Positions 49,732 to 62,181 of a DNA stretch of 64,000 nt are shown one piece after another. The DNA is taken from contig OU744725.1 of assembly GCA_916613615.1 (NCBI GenBank), positions 11,496,253 to 11,560,252 on the forward strand, written 5' to 3'. Position 1 is the first letter of the stretch, and every line of letters starts with the position of its first letter. Below the pieces are notes generated by a model that worked only from the letters and a program-made list of their open reading frames with translations, was not told the DNA's origin and searched no databases. This stretch comes from Steromphala cineraria (taxonomy: Eukaryota; Mollusca; Gastropoda; Trochida; Trochidae). Both the position numbers and the translations under genes were made by a program.

Positions 49732-50371
49732 ATTTCACTACGAGAGGAATTCTCACGAATCGCCACGAATAGGTGATTGTAAAAATTCGTGAATATTCTT
49801 GAATATTCGGCAACATTCGTGAACTGCAATTTCACCTGTACGAAACGTTTACGAAAATTCGTAGCTTTTCATGCTAAAACACTACGAAACCAATACGAAT
49901 TGCTTACGAATTATGTACGAATTGTACGATATAACTACGAAACAACTACGAAACAACTACGAATTTTCACGAATATGATACGATATCACAAATGATGTAG
50001 GAATAGATTACGATAATTCGTGACTGTTTCGTAGATGATTCGTAAATAATTCGGGGAGAGACCATCAAAAATATCAACCACGAATTTCCAAGAACTCGTT
50101 ACGAATTTGTTACGAATGACCCGAATTAATTACGAATAGTTTACGAGACAACTACGATAACAAAATTCGTAGTTGATTCGGGAAAATCTTTTAACAAACA
50201 AATTTTTTTTCACGAATGCCACGAATTGTAAGAATATTGCCGAATCAATCACGAATTCATTACGAATCACAAGAATAAATCACGAATTGTCTACGAATGT
50301 TCACGAATGTGAAATATTTCTCTATCGTGGCGATTCGTGAGAATTCCTCTCGTAGTGAAATAGGGGCATTA
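49732..50371. mobile_element. Element with 46-bp perfect TIRs, packed with ACGAAT motifs
   Basis: The left end TAATGCCCCTATTTCACTAC, continuing through GAGAGGAATTCTCACGAATC, is mirrored exactly at the right end (GATTCGTGAGAATTCCTCTC, ending GGGGCATTA). TIRs run about 46 bp. The 640-bp interior carries several dozen ACGAA or TTCGT motifs, mostly in ACGAAT orientation, at irregular spacing of about 8-14 bp. No protein is encoded; the frames seen arise from the motif. The boundary TA suggests a TA target. Superfamily not determined. Confidence 0.92.
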
Positions 50372-52639
50372 GGTAAATATGTAAATACAAACAGATTTTT
50401 AACTTACGTCGTGAAATTTCAACATTATCCGTTTTGTTTTTGCAATGCTATGATGCCTTTGAGTCAATCAAAATTATGTGGTATTTGCACTACAATACGT
50501 AGGTAAGTACGCAGCTGTAGATTTGTTTAAATTCGTATATTTGAATAGGTTCTGTGGAGTGTAAAACTTGCATAAAGCAATTGTTTCAAACCTTAAGATA
50601 TTGGATATGAAGAAACGATTGTTTTCAATGTCCATAATGAAGGTTTAAACAAGCGTAAATGGAGTTATAAACACTTTAGAAACGTCAATATTCAAATGGC
50701 AACATATCAATCAGTTAGGAAATTGAGTTTAATAAACCATTTGTTCGGCTTTGGGTGTCATATATTGTCATCACACTTCTCAGTGTAGAAAAACTGTCAA
50801 AAATCAAATCCGACAGCCGAACTTGTAAATGAAATTAATTTCCAGCCCGGATGATTACCAAACTTACCGGTCAAGAAAGTTTTGAAGATGATAAAGTAAA
50901 GTACCCGTGGCAATCAATAGCACGAATATGAGTTATTGTGTTGTGCATGCTCCTCGGGTTTCGCTTATAACAGGCCGAAATGCCAAATGTTAGCATAGTT
51001 CCATTTTTTGGCATCTAGGGACACGAAGCAATAAACTTTAATGAAATTCCCCAAGTGCATTTAGAAGTTGGCCTGATATTACAAGACAAATCTTACATAA
51101 ATCTGTCTTCTGTATTGCATATGCTGACTTACTTAATTGGCTTCCATATGTGTAAACTGACAGGAAAAAATAAGTACATACTTTAGTTGAATTTATCATT
51201 TGTAATATTACGAGGTTTTGATGTTGATAGATTTATCATATTTACATTCCGTGTAAGTATTTGATTTATGTTATTGATAATTATAATTCAATATAGGTTT
51301 CAAACCTGGTTATGTAGGTAGTATGTTTGCTAGTTTTCTAGAATAGAAATACTTTTTGTTTTTAGATAACTTTTAAGGATCCAAATACGGTATCAAGCAC
51401 TTGACTTGTCCATTGTCGTTTGCAAAACCTTACAGTCGATGAATGCTTTGCACGTGCATCGTGTGCTATGTCAATTACAAAGAGTCGGTTGAAAACTCTG
51501 CTTGTTTTGAAGGAAATTCATTTAATTCAAATTTCGAAATCAATTTAATCCTCTGAATAACCAAACCTCATCTCGGTTATTTCCATGTGTTGAGGTCGGT
51601 TAACCGATATAACCGACCTAGGGCAGTTATTTATTAGAAAAATAGGAATAATTTTGTTGTAGATATTTTTCATCAAGCAAAATATGTTACACACGTAAAA
51701 GATCAGTATGCCCACGTGGTGTAAGTCGTTTCCTTCTGCGTTCTGTGGCTACTACGACGATTGGGTACAGCAGCCCTTCGGTGCTAACTGGAGACCCACC
51801 TTTTTACGGTAGGTAATTAAAAAAACTCATCTCGGGCTCCGCCCTCGAATTTTTCTTAAATAACTACCATGTACGGGTTATTATCCATAACACAAACTGT
51901 AGCATGTTTACTCAGGCCCATTCTTGATACCAAGTACATGTGCATCTTCATCGTTGAAGCACGTTTTCAACGTCATTGGCATCGCCTTGTATCGGGGATG
52001 CTTTTGTTTTTTACATCATGGTTATTTGAAAATTAATAATATGCGATCAACATTATTTCGTTTTGTGAAAATGAAATGCCAACAAATTTTGTGATAACTT
52101 AGGCATTACTGTTTTAACTATGTATGAAACTTTGATTTGAAATAACTTATGGTATGTTTATTTATTTTTTTCTCACATACTTTTTTCTCTTCTCAGGTAG
52201 ATTCCAGGCGTTGTGTTGCAGGTATCACATTGTGACCAGAAAATGTGCTGGATGTTTAGATACGGTGGCAATGTTTGGTTGAATCCAGTCGTTTTAATCT
52301 TATTTCTGTTCCAATACCAATACATTTGAGGGTAAAACTGGTCCGCCCGTTGATATGAGAAACTATATCAAAACATCTGAGGCTAAAACATCTTCCACGA
52401 CACTAGGACGGACCTCTCTGAAAGTTGATCACTGAGAAACAATAATTTCTTTTCTTTACAAATGTTAATTTTAATTAAATGGTACTAACAGTTTTGTATG
52501 CTTATAGGTGTTTCTTCAAAGTTGAGAAACTTTGGTTTCATTTGTTCAAAACTTTATCAATTCCAACTGATAGAAAAATAGGTAAGAGGTTATAAGATGT
52601 TTTGGTGCATGAATCTGAACTTATAAACCAACTAGAAAT
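50372..52639. other. Non-coding DNA, no gene seen
   Basis: A strong splice-donor-like string CGTAG-GTAAGTACG lies at about 50499-50513, but no supported exon precedes it. CAGTTATTTATTAGAAAAAT (about 51623) is roughly inverted at about 51849, possibly an old TIR pair. Confidence 0.4.
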
Positions 52640-52671
52640 ATGTGCATGTGATGCACTGTGATGTCCCCCGT

Positions 52672-53041
52672 ACAAACTTTTAATCAGAAAATGACTCTAA
52701 CTCCCATATGTACAAGGTTCCAATTGTTTCCATGAGACCAGAAAAATAAATAAATCAGAATAACCAAAATACCAAAAGGCACCACTTCATCATAAGGTCT
52801 AACCAGATACCATGTTTTGTAACAAAATATTGAACAGTTTTTGAGATATGGCCCGGAAACGGACCCTACCCCCTATATGCACTAAGTTTCCAAATTGCTT
52901 CCATGGAAACCAGAAAAAAAATCAAAATAACAATAATAGTTAAAGGCACCACACCACCATTAGGTCTAACCACCTACCAAGTTTCGTTAAGAATATTGAG
53001 TTTGAGATATTTTTGAGTTTTTGAGATATGGTCCGGAAACA
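52672..53041. repeat. About 180-bp tandem dimer
   Basis: GAGATATGGCCCGGAAAC (about 52844) and GAGATATGGTCCGGAAAC (about 53023) end two copies that share GGCACCAC, AGGTCTAACCA and TTCCATG-AACCAGAAAAA. Confidence 0.85.
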
Positions 53042-53149
53042 AAACAGTTAAGGAACTAGATTAGCGCTTGCGTGATACCGCAAAAGCAGAGCAGCCCCGG
53101 AACTTGGGGTTTCGCCTTACCCTGTTCCGCCTTTTACAGGCCTCACCAA

Positions 53150-54235
53150 ATTGGGAATTTTCTCGTGACCTTGACCTTTGACACTCAAGGTCACACAATC
53201 AATGAACACATTTCATTGAATATAACATTATTGTAATGAAATAAAGTGTTAAAAATTAAATTAATCCATTTTCTCCATATATGTTGACCTTGCTGTGACC
53301 TTGACCTTCGACAGTTCGTACCCAAAACTTTTTGAAAATGTTGTACTTCTCAAGAGATAATATATACAAAATCTAAACTTCATAGCACAAAAGCTTTTCA
53401 AGTTATTGTGTTTACAAGGTATTGCAATAACTCATATCTCATGACCTTGACCTTTGACCTTCAAGGTCACACAATAATTGAACACTTTTTATTGAGTATA
53501 ACAATCATGTATTGATTAAAAGTGATCATAGTTAAAATTAAGCATTTTCGCTAAACCATGCTTAAGTCATGACCTTGCTGTGACCTTGACCTTTGACGGA
53601 TTGTAGCCGAAACCTTCTCAAAATTTTTTACTTTTCCAAGGATGATATATACCAAGTTAGAGCTTCATAGCACAAAAACTTTTCAAGTTATCGCGTTTAC
53701 AAAGAATTTTGCGGTGATTTTTATAACTCGTGACCTTGACTTTTGAACTTGAAAGTGAACATGTCATAATGATTCCCTGGAAGTATTAACATTTAGACAT
53801 GTTCATGAGTTCTGAAAAGCTAAATGGGATAAAGTTATACCCAAATTTAGTGCATTTTGTAATAACTCATATCTCATGACCTTGACCTTTGACCTTCAAG
53901 GTCACACAATCATTGAACAATTTTTATTGAGTATAACAATCATGTATTGATTAAAAGTGTTCATAGTTAAAATAAAGCATTTTCGCTAAAACATGCTGAC
54001 GTCATGACCTTGCTGTGACCTTGACCTTTGACGGATTGTAGCCAAAACCTTTTCAAAATTTTTTACTTTTCTAAGGATGATATATACCAAGTTAGAGCTT
54101 CATAGCACAAAAACTTTTCAAGTTATCGCGTTTACAAGGAATTCTTAGAGTGAATACATATCTCGTGACCTTGACCTTTGACCTTGAAAGTGAACGTGTC
54201 AAAATCGTTCCCCCAAGGTATGAGTTATAAGGTAT
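53150..54235. repeat. Tandem repeat blocks rich in TGACCTTGACCTTTGACC
   Basis: Two block types alternate. One has TGACCTTGACCTTTGACCT followed by TCAAGGTCACACAATCA; the other has GACCTTGCTGTGACC then TTGACCTTTGACGG and TTCATAGCACAAAAACTTTT. Equivalent points lie 285 and 435 bp apart. Eight clusters of AGGTCA-type half sites are present (about 53165, 53286, 53441, 53575, 53731, 53877, 54006, 54166). Confidence 0.9.
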
Positions 54236-54290
54236 GAATAAGAGTTCTGGAAAGCTTAGTGGAAAAAAGTTATAGCTAGTAGTACGAGTG

Positions 54291-54307
54291 CGGCGGCGGC
54301 GGCGGCG
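54291..54307. repeat. (CGG)n microsatellite
   Basis: Five to six CGG units at the end of the TGACCTTTGACC family, followed by GATGGAAACTTCAC. Confidence 0.9.
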
Positions 54308-54389
54308 ATGGAAACTTCACAAAAATAGAGCCATTGGCTCTGTAGCTCATCAGGCTTCATCATCAATTATGCTGTAGAGTGTGGCAAAT

Positions 54390-56110
54390 GTGATTCCCCC
54401 TTTGTAGAGGCCACAAGGGCACCAATCATAAAATTAAGTATATATAGGCGACAAGTTTCAGTTTTCTAGGCCTTATACTTCAGGAGAAGATGATGAAAAT
54501 AGATTTGCAGAACGTTCCTGTTACCTTTATTAGGGGCAACAGGGCCTCCAAAGCTACAATTTATAATCCTCACTAGTCAAGGAGTCTGTACACAAAGTTT
54601 CAGCTTTCTAGGCCATATGGTTCTGGAGAAGAAGATGAAAATAGGTTTTTAGGGCGTGGCCCCTGTGGCCCTTATTAGGGGTCACAGGGCCACCAAAGGT
54701 ACAATTTATAACCTTCACCAGTCAAGGAGTCTGCAAACAAAGTTTCAGCTTTCTAGGCCTTATGGTTCTTGAGAAGAAGATGAAAATAGGTTTTTAGGGT
54801 GTGGCCCCTGTGGCCCTTATTAGGGGTCACAGGGCAACCAAAGCTACAATTTATAATCCTCACTCTTCAAAGAGGCTATACACAAAGTTTCAGCTTTCTA
54901 GGCCTCATGGTTCTGGAGAAGAAGATGAAAATAAGTTTTTAGGGCGTGGCCCCTGTGGCTCTTATCAGGGGTCACAGGGCAACCAAAGCTACAATTTATA
55001 ATCCTCACTCTTCAAAGAGGCTATACACAAAGTTTCAGCTTATTAGGCCTCATGGTTCTGGAGAAGAAGATGAAAATAGGTTTTAAGGGCATGGCATCTG
55101 TGGCCCTTATTAGGGGTCACAGGGCCACCAAAGATACAATTTATAATCCTCACTAGCCAAGGATGTCTGTACACAAAGTTTCAGCTTTCTAGGCCTTATG
55201 GTTCTTGAGAAGAAGATGAAAATAAGTTTTTAGGGCGTGGCCCCTGTGGCCCTTATTAGGGGTCACAGGGCCACCAAAGCTACAGTTTATAATCCTCACT
55301 CTTCAAAGAGGCTATATACACAAAGTTTCAGCTTTCTAGGCCTCATGGTTCTGGAGAAGAAGATGAAAATAGGCTTTTAGGGCGTGGCCCCTGTGGCCCT
55401 TATTAGGGGTCACAGGGCTACCAAAGCTACAATTTAAAATACTCACTCTTCAAAGAGGCTATACACATAGTTTCAGCTTTCTAGGCCTCATTGTTCTGGA
55501 GAAGAAGATGAAAATAGGTTTTAAGGGCATGGCATCTGTGGCCCTTATTAGGGGTCACAGGGCCACCAAAGATACAATTTATAATCCTCACTAGCCAAGG
55601 ATGTCTGTACACAAAGTTTCAGCTTTCTAGGCCTTATGGTTCTTGAGAAGAAGATGAAAATAAGTTTTTAGGGCGTGGCCCCTGTGGCCCTTATTAGGGG
55701 TCACAGGGCCACCAAAGCTACAGTTTATAATCCTCACTCTTCAAAGAGGCTATATACACAAAGTTTCAGCTTTCTAGGCCTCATGGTTCTGGAGAAGAAG
55801 ATGAAAATAGGCTTTTAGGGCGTGGCCCCTGTGGCCCTTATTAGGGGTCACAGGGCTACCAAAGCTACAATTTATAATCCTCACTAGCCAAGGAGTCTGT
55901 ACACACAGTTTCAGCTTTCTAGGTCTTATGGTTCTGGAGAAGAAGATGAAAATAGGTTTTTAGGACGTGGCCCCTGTGGCCCTTATTAGGGGTCACAGGG
56001 ATACCAAAGCTACAATTTATAATCCCCACTAGCCAAGGAGTCTGTACACAAAGTTTCAGCTTTCTAGGCCTTATGGTTCTGGAGAAGAAGTCGAAATTCC
56101 ACAAAGTTTA
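54390..56110. repeat. 146-bp tandem repeat, about 12 copies, with trimeric higher-order repeat
   Basis: GGCCCCTGTGGCCCTTATTA recurs at about 54658, 54803, 54949, 55093, 55239, 55386, 55531, 55678, 55824 and 55970 (period 144-147). Each unit also has AGTTTCAGCTTTCTAGGCC and GAGAAGAAGATGAAAATAGG. The first copy, from about 54390, is diverged. A variant with GGCATGGCATCTGTGG occurs at 55089 and 55527, 438 bp apart, marking a duplicated trimer. Confidence 0.95.
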
Positions 56111-56152
56111 CGGATGGACGGACGGACGGACGGACGGATGGACGGACGGACG
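56111..56152. repeat. (GGAC)n microsatellite at the end of the 146-bp array
   Basis: About ten GGAC/GGAT units directly follow the last 146-bp copy. Next come CGCCGGACACCATGCCATGC and GGCCAGATGAGCTAAAAA, a composite end common to this kind of repeat family. Confidence 0.93.
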
Positions 56153-56310
56153 CCGGACACCATGCCATGCCATAAGCCCATCGGGCCTTACAGGCCAGAT
56201 GAGCTAAAAACTGATAGCAGCCCTGTCCTTAGACGGGGCTGCTATTTACGGAATCACTGGACCACAGACGGAACCGAAAACATTATGTCTCTCATAAAGC
56301 TTTGCGGGGG

Positions 56311-56570
56311 ACATTATCATCCATAGTCAGAGATCAAATTATCAAGATTCACGTAAAGTTCATTGGCAGCCTTTTTTGTGTGAACACCTTTAATTCATTT
56401 TGTGTAAGAAAAAGAAATTGCATGGTTAAACTTCACAATATATATTTGAATAATTACTGCTCCATTTAGTTTAAATACATTGTCTTTCAATTGAGACCAT
56501 TTATTTAATTTTCCTTATTTCATTTTCCTGACATCACCTTATATTCCCTCTAAAACGTGCTACTGTCCCT
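56311..56570 (-). mobile_element. TTAA MITE, family A, left end missing
   Basis: Begins within the family at ATCATCCATAGTCAGAG and runs to AACGTGCTACTGTCCCT followed by TTAA (56571-56574). Orientation reverse of the 18171 copy. Confidence 0.88.
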
Positions 56571-56624
56571 TTAAATTCTACTCAAGTTCTGGCAACACAA
56601 TTTGAGTTTATTGTTTATACTGTA

Positions 56625-56664
56625 TTAAAGACAACAACACATTCAATTTTAGTTCATATTTATT
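56625..56664 (-). terminator. Candidate distal poly(A) signal
   Basis: Minus-strand AATAAA at 56659-56664 is followed after about 18 nt by the GU-rich TGTGTTGTTGTCTTT, the normal order of signal and downstream element. If used by the KCNQ gene, the 3' UTR would be about 5.9 kb. Confidence 0.3.
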
Positions 56665-59600
56665 TGTGAAATTATCCAATATGTGATGTGCAAAATGGTA
56701 TAGATGTGAAGATCATACACAAAACACATTTAACTCAAAATGGAGAATTCATAATCATGTTTTGAAAATAAAAATAGTCAGTAGGAATATTATATGGTTA
56801 TCAAGTCAGACAAAACACAATGAAAAAATACTAATACAGATTTAAGCTACAAGTTTAATGAACCAAACATAACTTTTTACAGTGAAATAGACTGCAAAAG
56901 AAAACCAACCTTTTCTTTCATATTACAAGGTATATATATCATAATTTTCCTTGTTATAACATCATGGAACATTTCATAAATATTTTACCGAAAACAAAGT
57001 TTTGGTTGTCAAATTGATAGAGAAAGACATTCATTTTATAGGATTTTTTATGATTGAAATTTATGCAAAATAAATGTATTTGCAAAGTTTAATCATAAAC
57101 AATAATTTACAAATACTGGTAGAATGTGTTTAATGTGTTTATTTCTCTCAAGAGTAGTTCGTTTTATTATCCTAAATGCCATTAACTTTCAAAGAAACAA
57201 AAATAATCTACTTTTCCTCATTTCAAGAAAGAATTTTTTTAAATGACAAGAGTTTGCACATACAGCTAAAAGCAACATAGTAATTAACTTAAATTACACA
57301 GTGTCAACAAACTTAAAAACAACTTATAATTACATAAAATCAAAGAATGAATGTCAATGCTTCTTTAATTAAAAGACATAAAATTATGGTGCTTGTCTAA
57401 AAAAAAACAATATAAGAAATAATTTTGGGAAAAAAACACTGAAACTGATTGTCTCCTTGCATGCATGGTAAGTAATACTTTATTTGACAGTTTTGTTTTA
57501 AAAAAACACTTACTAGAATATATTTTTTGTAATTTAAGATTAGAAACAACAAATGAAATTTTCAAGAATTTATAAATAGTTTAAAGTTCAATGAGATTAG
57601 AAATGGTGCTGGGAATTAATAAATATGATATTTCCTATGAAAATGTAATAAAATGTCTGTACATTGTGTGTCCTGCACACAGCTATAAGTTGATTAAAAC
57701 TGCATCAGGTTGTGAACACTGTGAGTGTTTACCACTCTAAATCCAAACAACAACAACACAACATAAACAACACTCCCCATTCATCTGTTCCTCATATTCA
57801 TTCAGTTTTAAGCTAAAGAAAACCTTTAACAACAACGGGTTCAAACTTCAAAATTGAGTATTTGTGGGATTCCTTATATATATATGTATATATACACTGC
57901 TTAAGGACACTTTGATTTTTTAAGTAAAGTAACATTAATATAATGTATTTGTTTAATTACTGTATCATATATATAGTATTATAATATTTTTTTGAAATAT
58001 CAATATCTATGTTCACTTTTTTTTTCTAAAATTATTTACTGCCTTATGACTAATTTGTCATAGTAAGTGGTGTCAACGTAATTACAAAGTTGGATGATAA
58101 AATGATTTTGGTCATTTGAATACAATTCTGATTATACCTGAATCTTTTCTTTTGTTACAGCAATCTTTTAACTATGAATACAATCTTAATTTCCTTAAGG
58201 CCGAATTTCTATATTTGATTTTGTTCAACATGATGAAATAATTCCAGACATAAAAACAGATTTATCTAAGTATCATATTTCTGAATTTTTATATATATAC
58301 AAAACCTATTAACTAAGGATGTAAACTAATAATCAAGACTTCAGCAGAGAGATACCTTAGAGTGGATAAAGATAGCTGAAAATGTCACAGGGAAGTTTTA
58401 AAGGTTATGTAAGTTTTCTTAAACAGATCTAGTGAAAGGTTGACAATTGTTAGAGAATCAGTTTTAATTTATCAGTTCAAAATCAGTTTTCAAATGAAGA
58501 TACTAAGTTTAGTTAAGCTATGAAAACCCACTTCCCTAACTCAAGTGATTTAAAAGTGTTCACACAAAAATGTCGACATGAGATTTTTGCTTGATATGGT
58601 AACACCCTTTTTATATAGAAAGAAACAATAATTAGCGTTTATAATAGCAGATTGCAAAAATCATCAAAAGAAATCCAAAAATATCCTACCATGCTTTTAA
58701 ATTTGTTTGGTGAGTAACTGCATGCTGATGTGAGTTTGTACAAAGCTTAAATCTATAAATACAAAATGATTGAATTAACCTTATCAAATCATCATTTCAC
58801 AGCCAAAACTGCAATTGCATCTACCAATTTCTTAAAGAAAGAAACTGTATCTTAATTGATTAAGTGTGCTTTCTAAAATAAATTTTAAACATAAACATGT
58901 CCAGATGCAGTGATAAGATTGAATATGTACTCAGAGAAATTTTTTAACAAAACAGTAAATAATGTCATCAAAATTAACAGATAATAACAGATATTGATCC
59001 TGAAATGACAACAAAATGTTCATAACATGATGTGCCAGAAAGTCCTCAAATCAATACTTAGAGTTATTATCTATTTTGTTTATTCCAAGATGTCACTCAA
59101 CACAATGAGACCAATCACAACACAAGGATTAAAATGCATATTTGGGCTTTGCAAAATTGATCGTGTCATCATAGCCAATACTTACGTTGAGTATCAAAAC
59201 AAACGACAAGTACAAGAACCATGTATGCTTGATGAAAAGAAATCACTCATAGATATTGGACTGTTAGAGACATTTGTAATATAAACAATTTATTGTGAAC
59301 TAACATAATTTTTCTTCTAATTAGTGAACTGTAAAAGCGTTTTAACATTACATAGTGATGTGGAATGCATCAGTGATTTCAACTTGACAATGATTTTCAG
59401 GCTGCTTCAAGTTCAACTAGCTATTCTTTAAAAGCCGAATAAGAGCACCATTCTGTGAGCCTTGTTGCAGTTACCTCCCTTGCACCATTATATCCAAGAC
59501 AAACATAAAATAAAATATTGAGCATTATTCCATAATAAATTCATAAAAACTTAGTTTATCAAAAATCTGTTTCAAAATGACCCTAACTAACCACGAAAGC

Positions 59601-60618
59601 AATAGTGAAATACATTTGCATTCAAGACTTTGAAGGGCATTTATAAGTGCATACATAAAAACAGAATTGGCATACATAAGAACAGCCAGGGTATTTGGAT
59701 AACACTGCAATAATCACAATGTCACAGAGTGTATGCTTACTCACTGATCAAGCTTCTCATCTGATGAAAAAGTTTGAAATCATAATCCATGGTGATGAAG
59801 ACGCTCTTTTTGTTAAAGTTCACATAACCACAAACATGTTTCACTATTTCTTTTGGAATATATGAAAGTCTGATTACAATATTGTATGCTGCGTCAAAGG
59901 TCGCTACTCAAATATGTTCAGTTTAGTAATAAAAGCTGTTTTGAAAGCCACTTCTAATGGGCCGCTTAGACTTATCTGGCCACAAACCAGTGGATGCATG
60001 ACTGGTCACTCCCCCTTTTTGTGACGTCATAAACAGAATCAGTCTCGTTATCTATACATCTATTGTAACAATACCACAGAAAAAACCCAATAATTAACGA
60101 TTTTCAAAAATTGTTTTTCACTCAGATCAATCATTTGACGATGTAACACTACTAAGCAGTTGTAAAAAAGATATCCACATAAATAGTATAATTAAACAAT
60201 TATTTAGGCAGTATTTCAGTTGAAATAATAATACGTTACTCTGAATAGTCTGTTTATTACGTCACACAAAATCAAGTCCAGTTTTTATTTTGTTGAAAAA
60301 TCTTTGAACAAAAATTGAGAAGTGGTAAAGTTGAGGTTAGTGGATGCTTAACTATGAATTATTTTAAAGCAACTGTTTTTAGTTTTGTGAAGTCATACAT
60401 GGATCAAGTGAGAAAATGCAACTGGAGTCGAGGATTCATGAAAATAATAAACAAGCCTCCTAATGCATGTTTCATTTCACATATTCCTTAACAATGTTAT
60501 ATTAACAAAAACTGAATTGCCTGAAATGTTTTTATGAAGGGTCGATAATTAATGTTGTAAATAGGTTTGCTTAATTAGCTTCCTAGCTTATGAAACACAT
60601 TCCATTATCAGTATAAGT

Positions 60619-60924
60619 AAACCTAGCCTCAATAGTACTTGCTACACTCCCATATTGAGTCTGGCTAGATGCAGTAACAGGTTGCATGATGACAGTCAAC
60701 CATTCGAATGTGCAAATCACAGATTTCTACCAAGCTGCAATAGTCTGCATTGGCAAATATCACTTTCTAATTTCAAGTTTGTTAGTCATACTAAAAGTCG
60801 CCGCTTTATGATTGGTTGAATCCATTTGGTTGTCTCAAGTTGGATTGGTCAGCTGAAGCGACATGTTGTTGTAGCTAGCTAGACTCAATATTGGAGTGTA
60901 GTAAGTATTTTTGAGTCTAGTTTT
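60619..60924. mobile_element. MITE with about 50-bp TIRs
   Basis: Left arm 60619-60673 (AGCCTCAATAGTACTTGCTA, then CACTCCCATATTGAGTCTGG) is repeated inverted at 60871-60924 with about 80 percent identity. About 306 bp, no coding capacity. Lies in the region downstream of the KCNQ stop. Confidence 0.8.
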
Positions 60925-62149
60925 TCTTAGACTGTTCCATAACATATCAGTCTGACATTTCCAACTTGGAGGTTGATCACAATAATCAATAATGAATGCA
61001 ATAACAATTGATAAATTTAGCAACCATCCTTTCATTCTTTCACAAGTGGCAATAACAAAGATACTCTCAAAATTCTTGTCATCATATTTACATATTCAAA
61101 AACCAACATCTTGCATGGCCATAATGCTGACAGTAAACCTTGGATTACTTTTTATATACAGAAAAGACTTTGAACATCTTGGTAATTCACATCATATAAT
61201 GATCTTGGCATTTCTGACATGGCGTGAAGTAAGAATATTTGAAAACAACATATCATATGTACATTTAATCAATGATGTGATTATAATGATGTATTTCAAT
61301 GTATCCTAACATATGAATTTTGGTGATGAACAGCAATGATAAAAGTAATCTTTTGCATGATTTCTTGAGGGGCATTTCATCATCAAAAAATAAAAATGAT
61401 GAAATCTTCCTCTGTATGACAATGGCATTAAAATTTGACAGTGTTTTCCTTTGTGTGAAGGTTTGATATTGACATTGTAATGTGCAATATCTTGTCAAAC
61501 TTTGGTCATCTTTTGTGTAATATCTTGCTACTATGTTAAATTTAAGTATTTCTTTTGTTCAATCATAGTGATAACCAAATCTCTGTTTTGAAGTTGCAAG
61601 GGTGCATAATAAAATATTCTTTTACAAAGAAGAAATTCCACAGAAACTGTCCTCATTTTTCCCCCTTGATCAAAACCTTCATTACTTACTGTTACATCAT
61701 AATTTCACCACAAGCTCTTATGAGTGTGGAGTGATTTCATTACAGTTCTTAACATGACATATGGACTGTCCAACAATCTATAAGGAAATCATTTTCCCAT
61801 GCGGCTAGTTTGAGGTTTAATATTCTGCATAATCACACCATTTCTCTTACAAGGATCATTTCAAGTTTGATCCCTTTCAAGCCTGCTTCATACTCTCCTA
61901 GTCTTTTCAAGGCTAACCTGCAATAACATCCAAACGTCCTTTTTCACCTCGGAAGATAAAGACTTTCATGGTGGATTTAGATATGGTACATCAAGGTGCT
62001 GGTGACATATATGCTTCAATATGGCAGGTTGCAGTGTAGAGTGATACCTTCTCGTCTCTTTTTCACATTCTAGCCTATGGACTCTCTTTCTGAATATAAC
62101 CGCCAAGCATATCCACAAGATGTTGATGTTGGATACTGTTTCTAATCCA

Positions 62150-62181
62150 CAGCAATAGACAGCCTCTCTGATGTTTTTAAT
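62150..62181 (-). terminator. Candidate proximal poly(A) signal
   Basis: Minus-strand ATTAAA at 62176-62181, followed by GGCTGTCTATTGCTGTGG, which is GU-rich. It would give a 3' UTR of about 400 nt for the KCNQ gene. Confidence 0.35.

Noticed and set aside
50297..50513. Exon ending at the donor-like CGTAG-GTAAGTACG
   Set aside because: The frame starts inside the ACGAAT element's terminal repeat and has no homologous domain; a lone donor match is not enough.
54801..55001. 66-codon frame in the 146-bp array
   Set aside because: Period is not a multiple of three; the frame breaks in each next unit.
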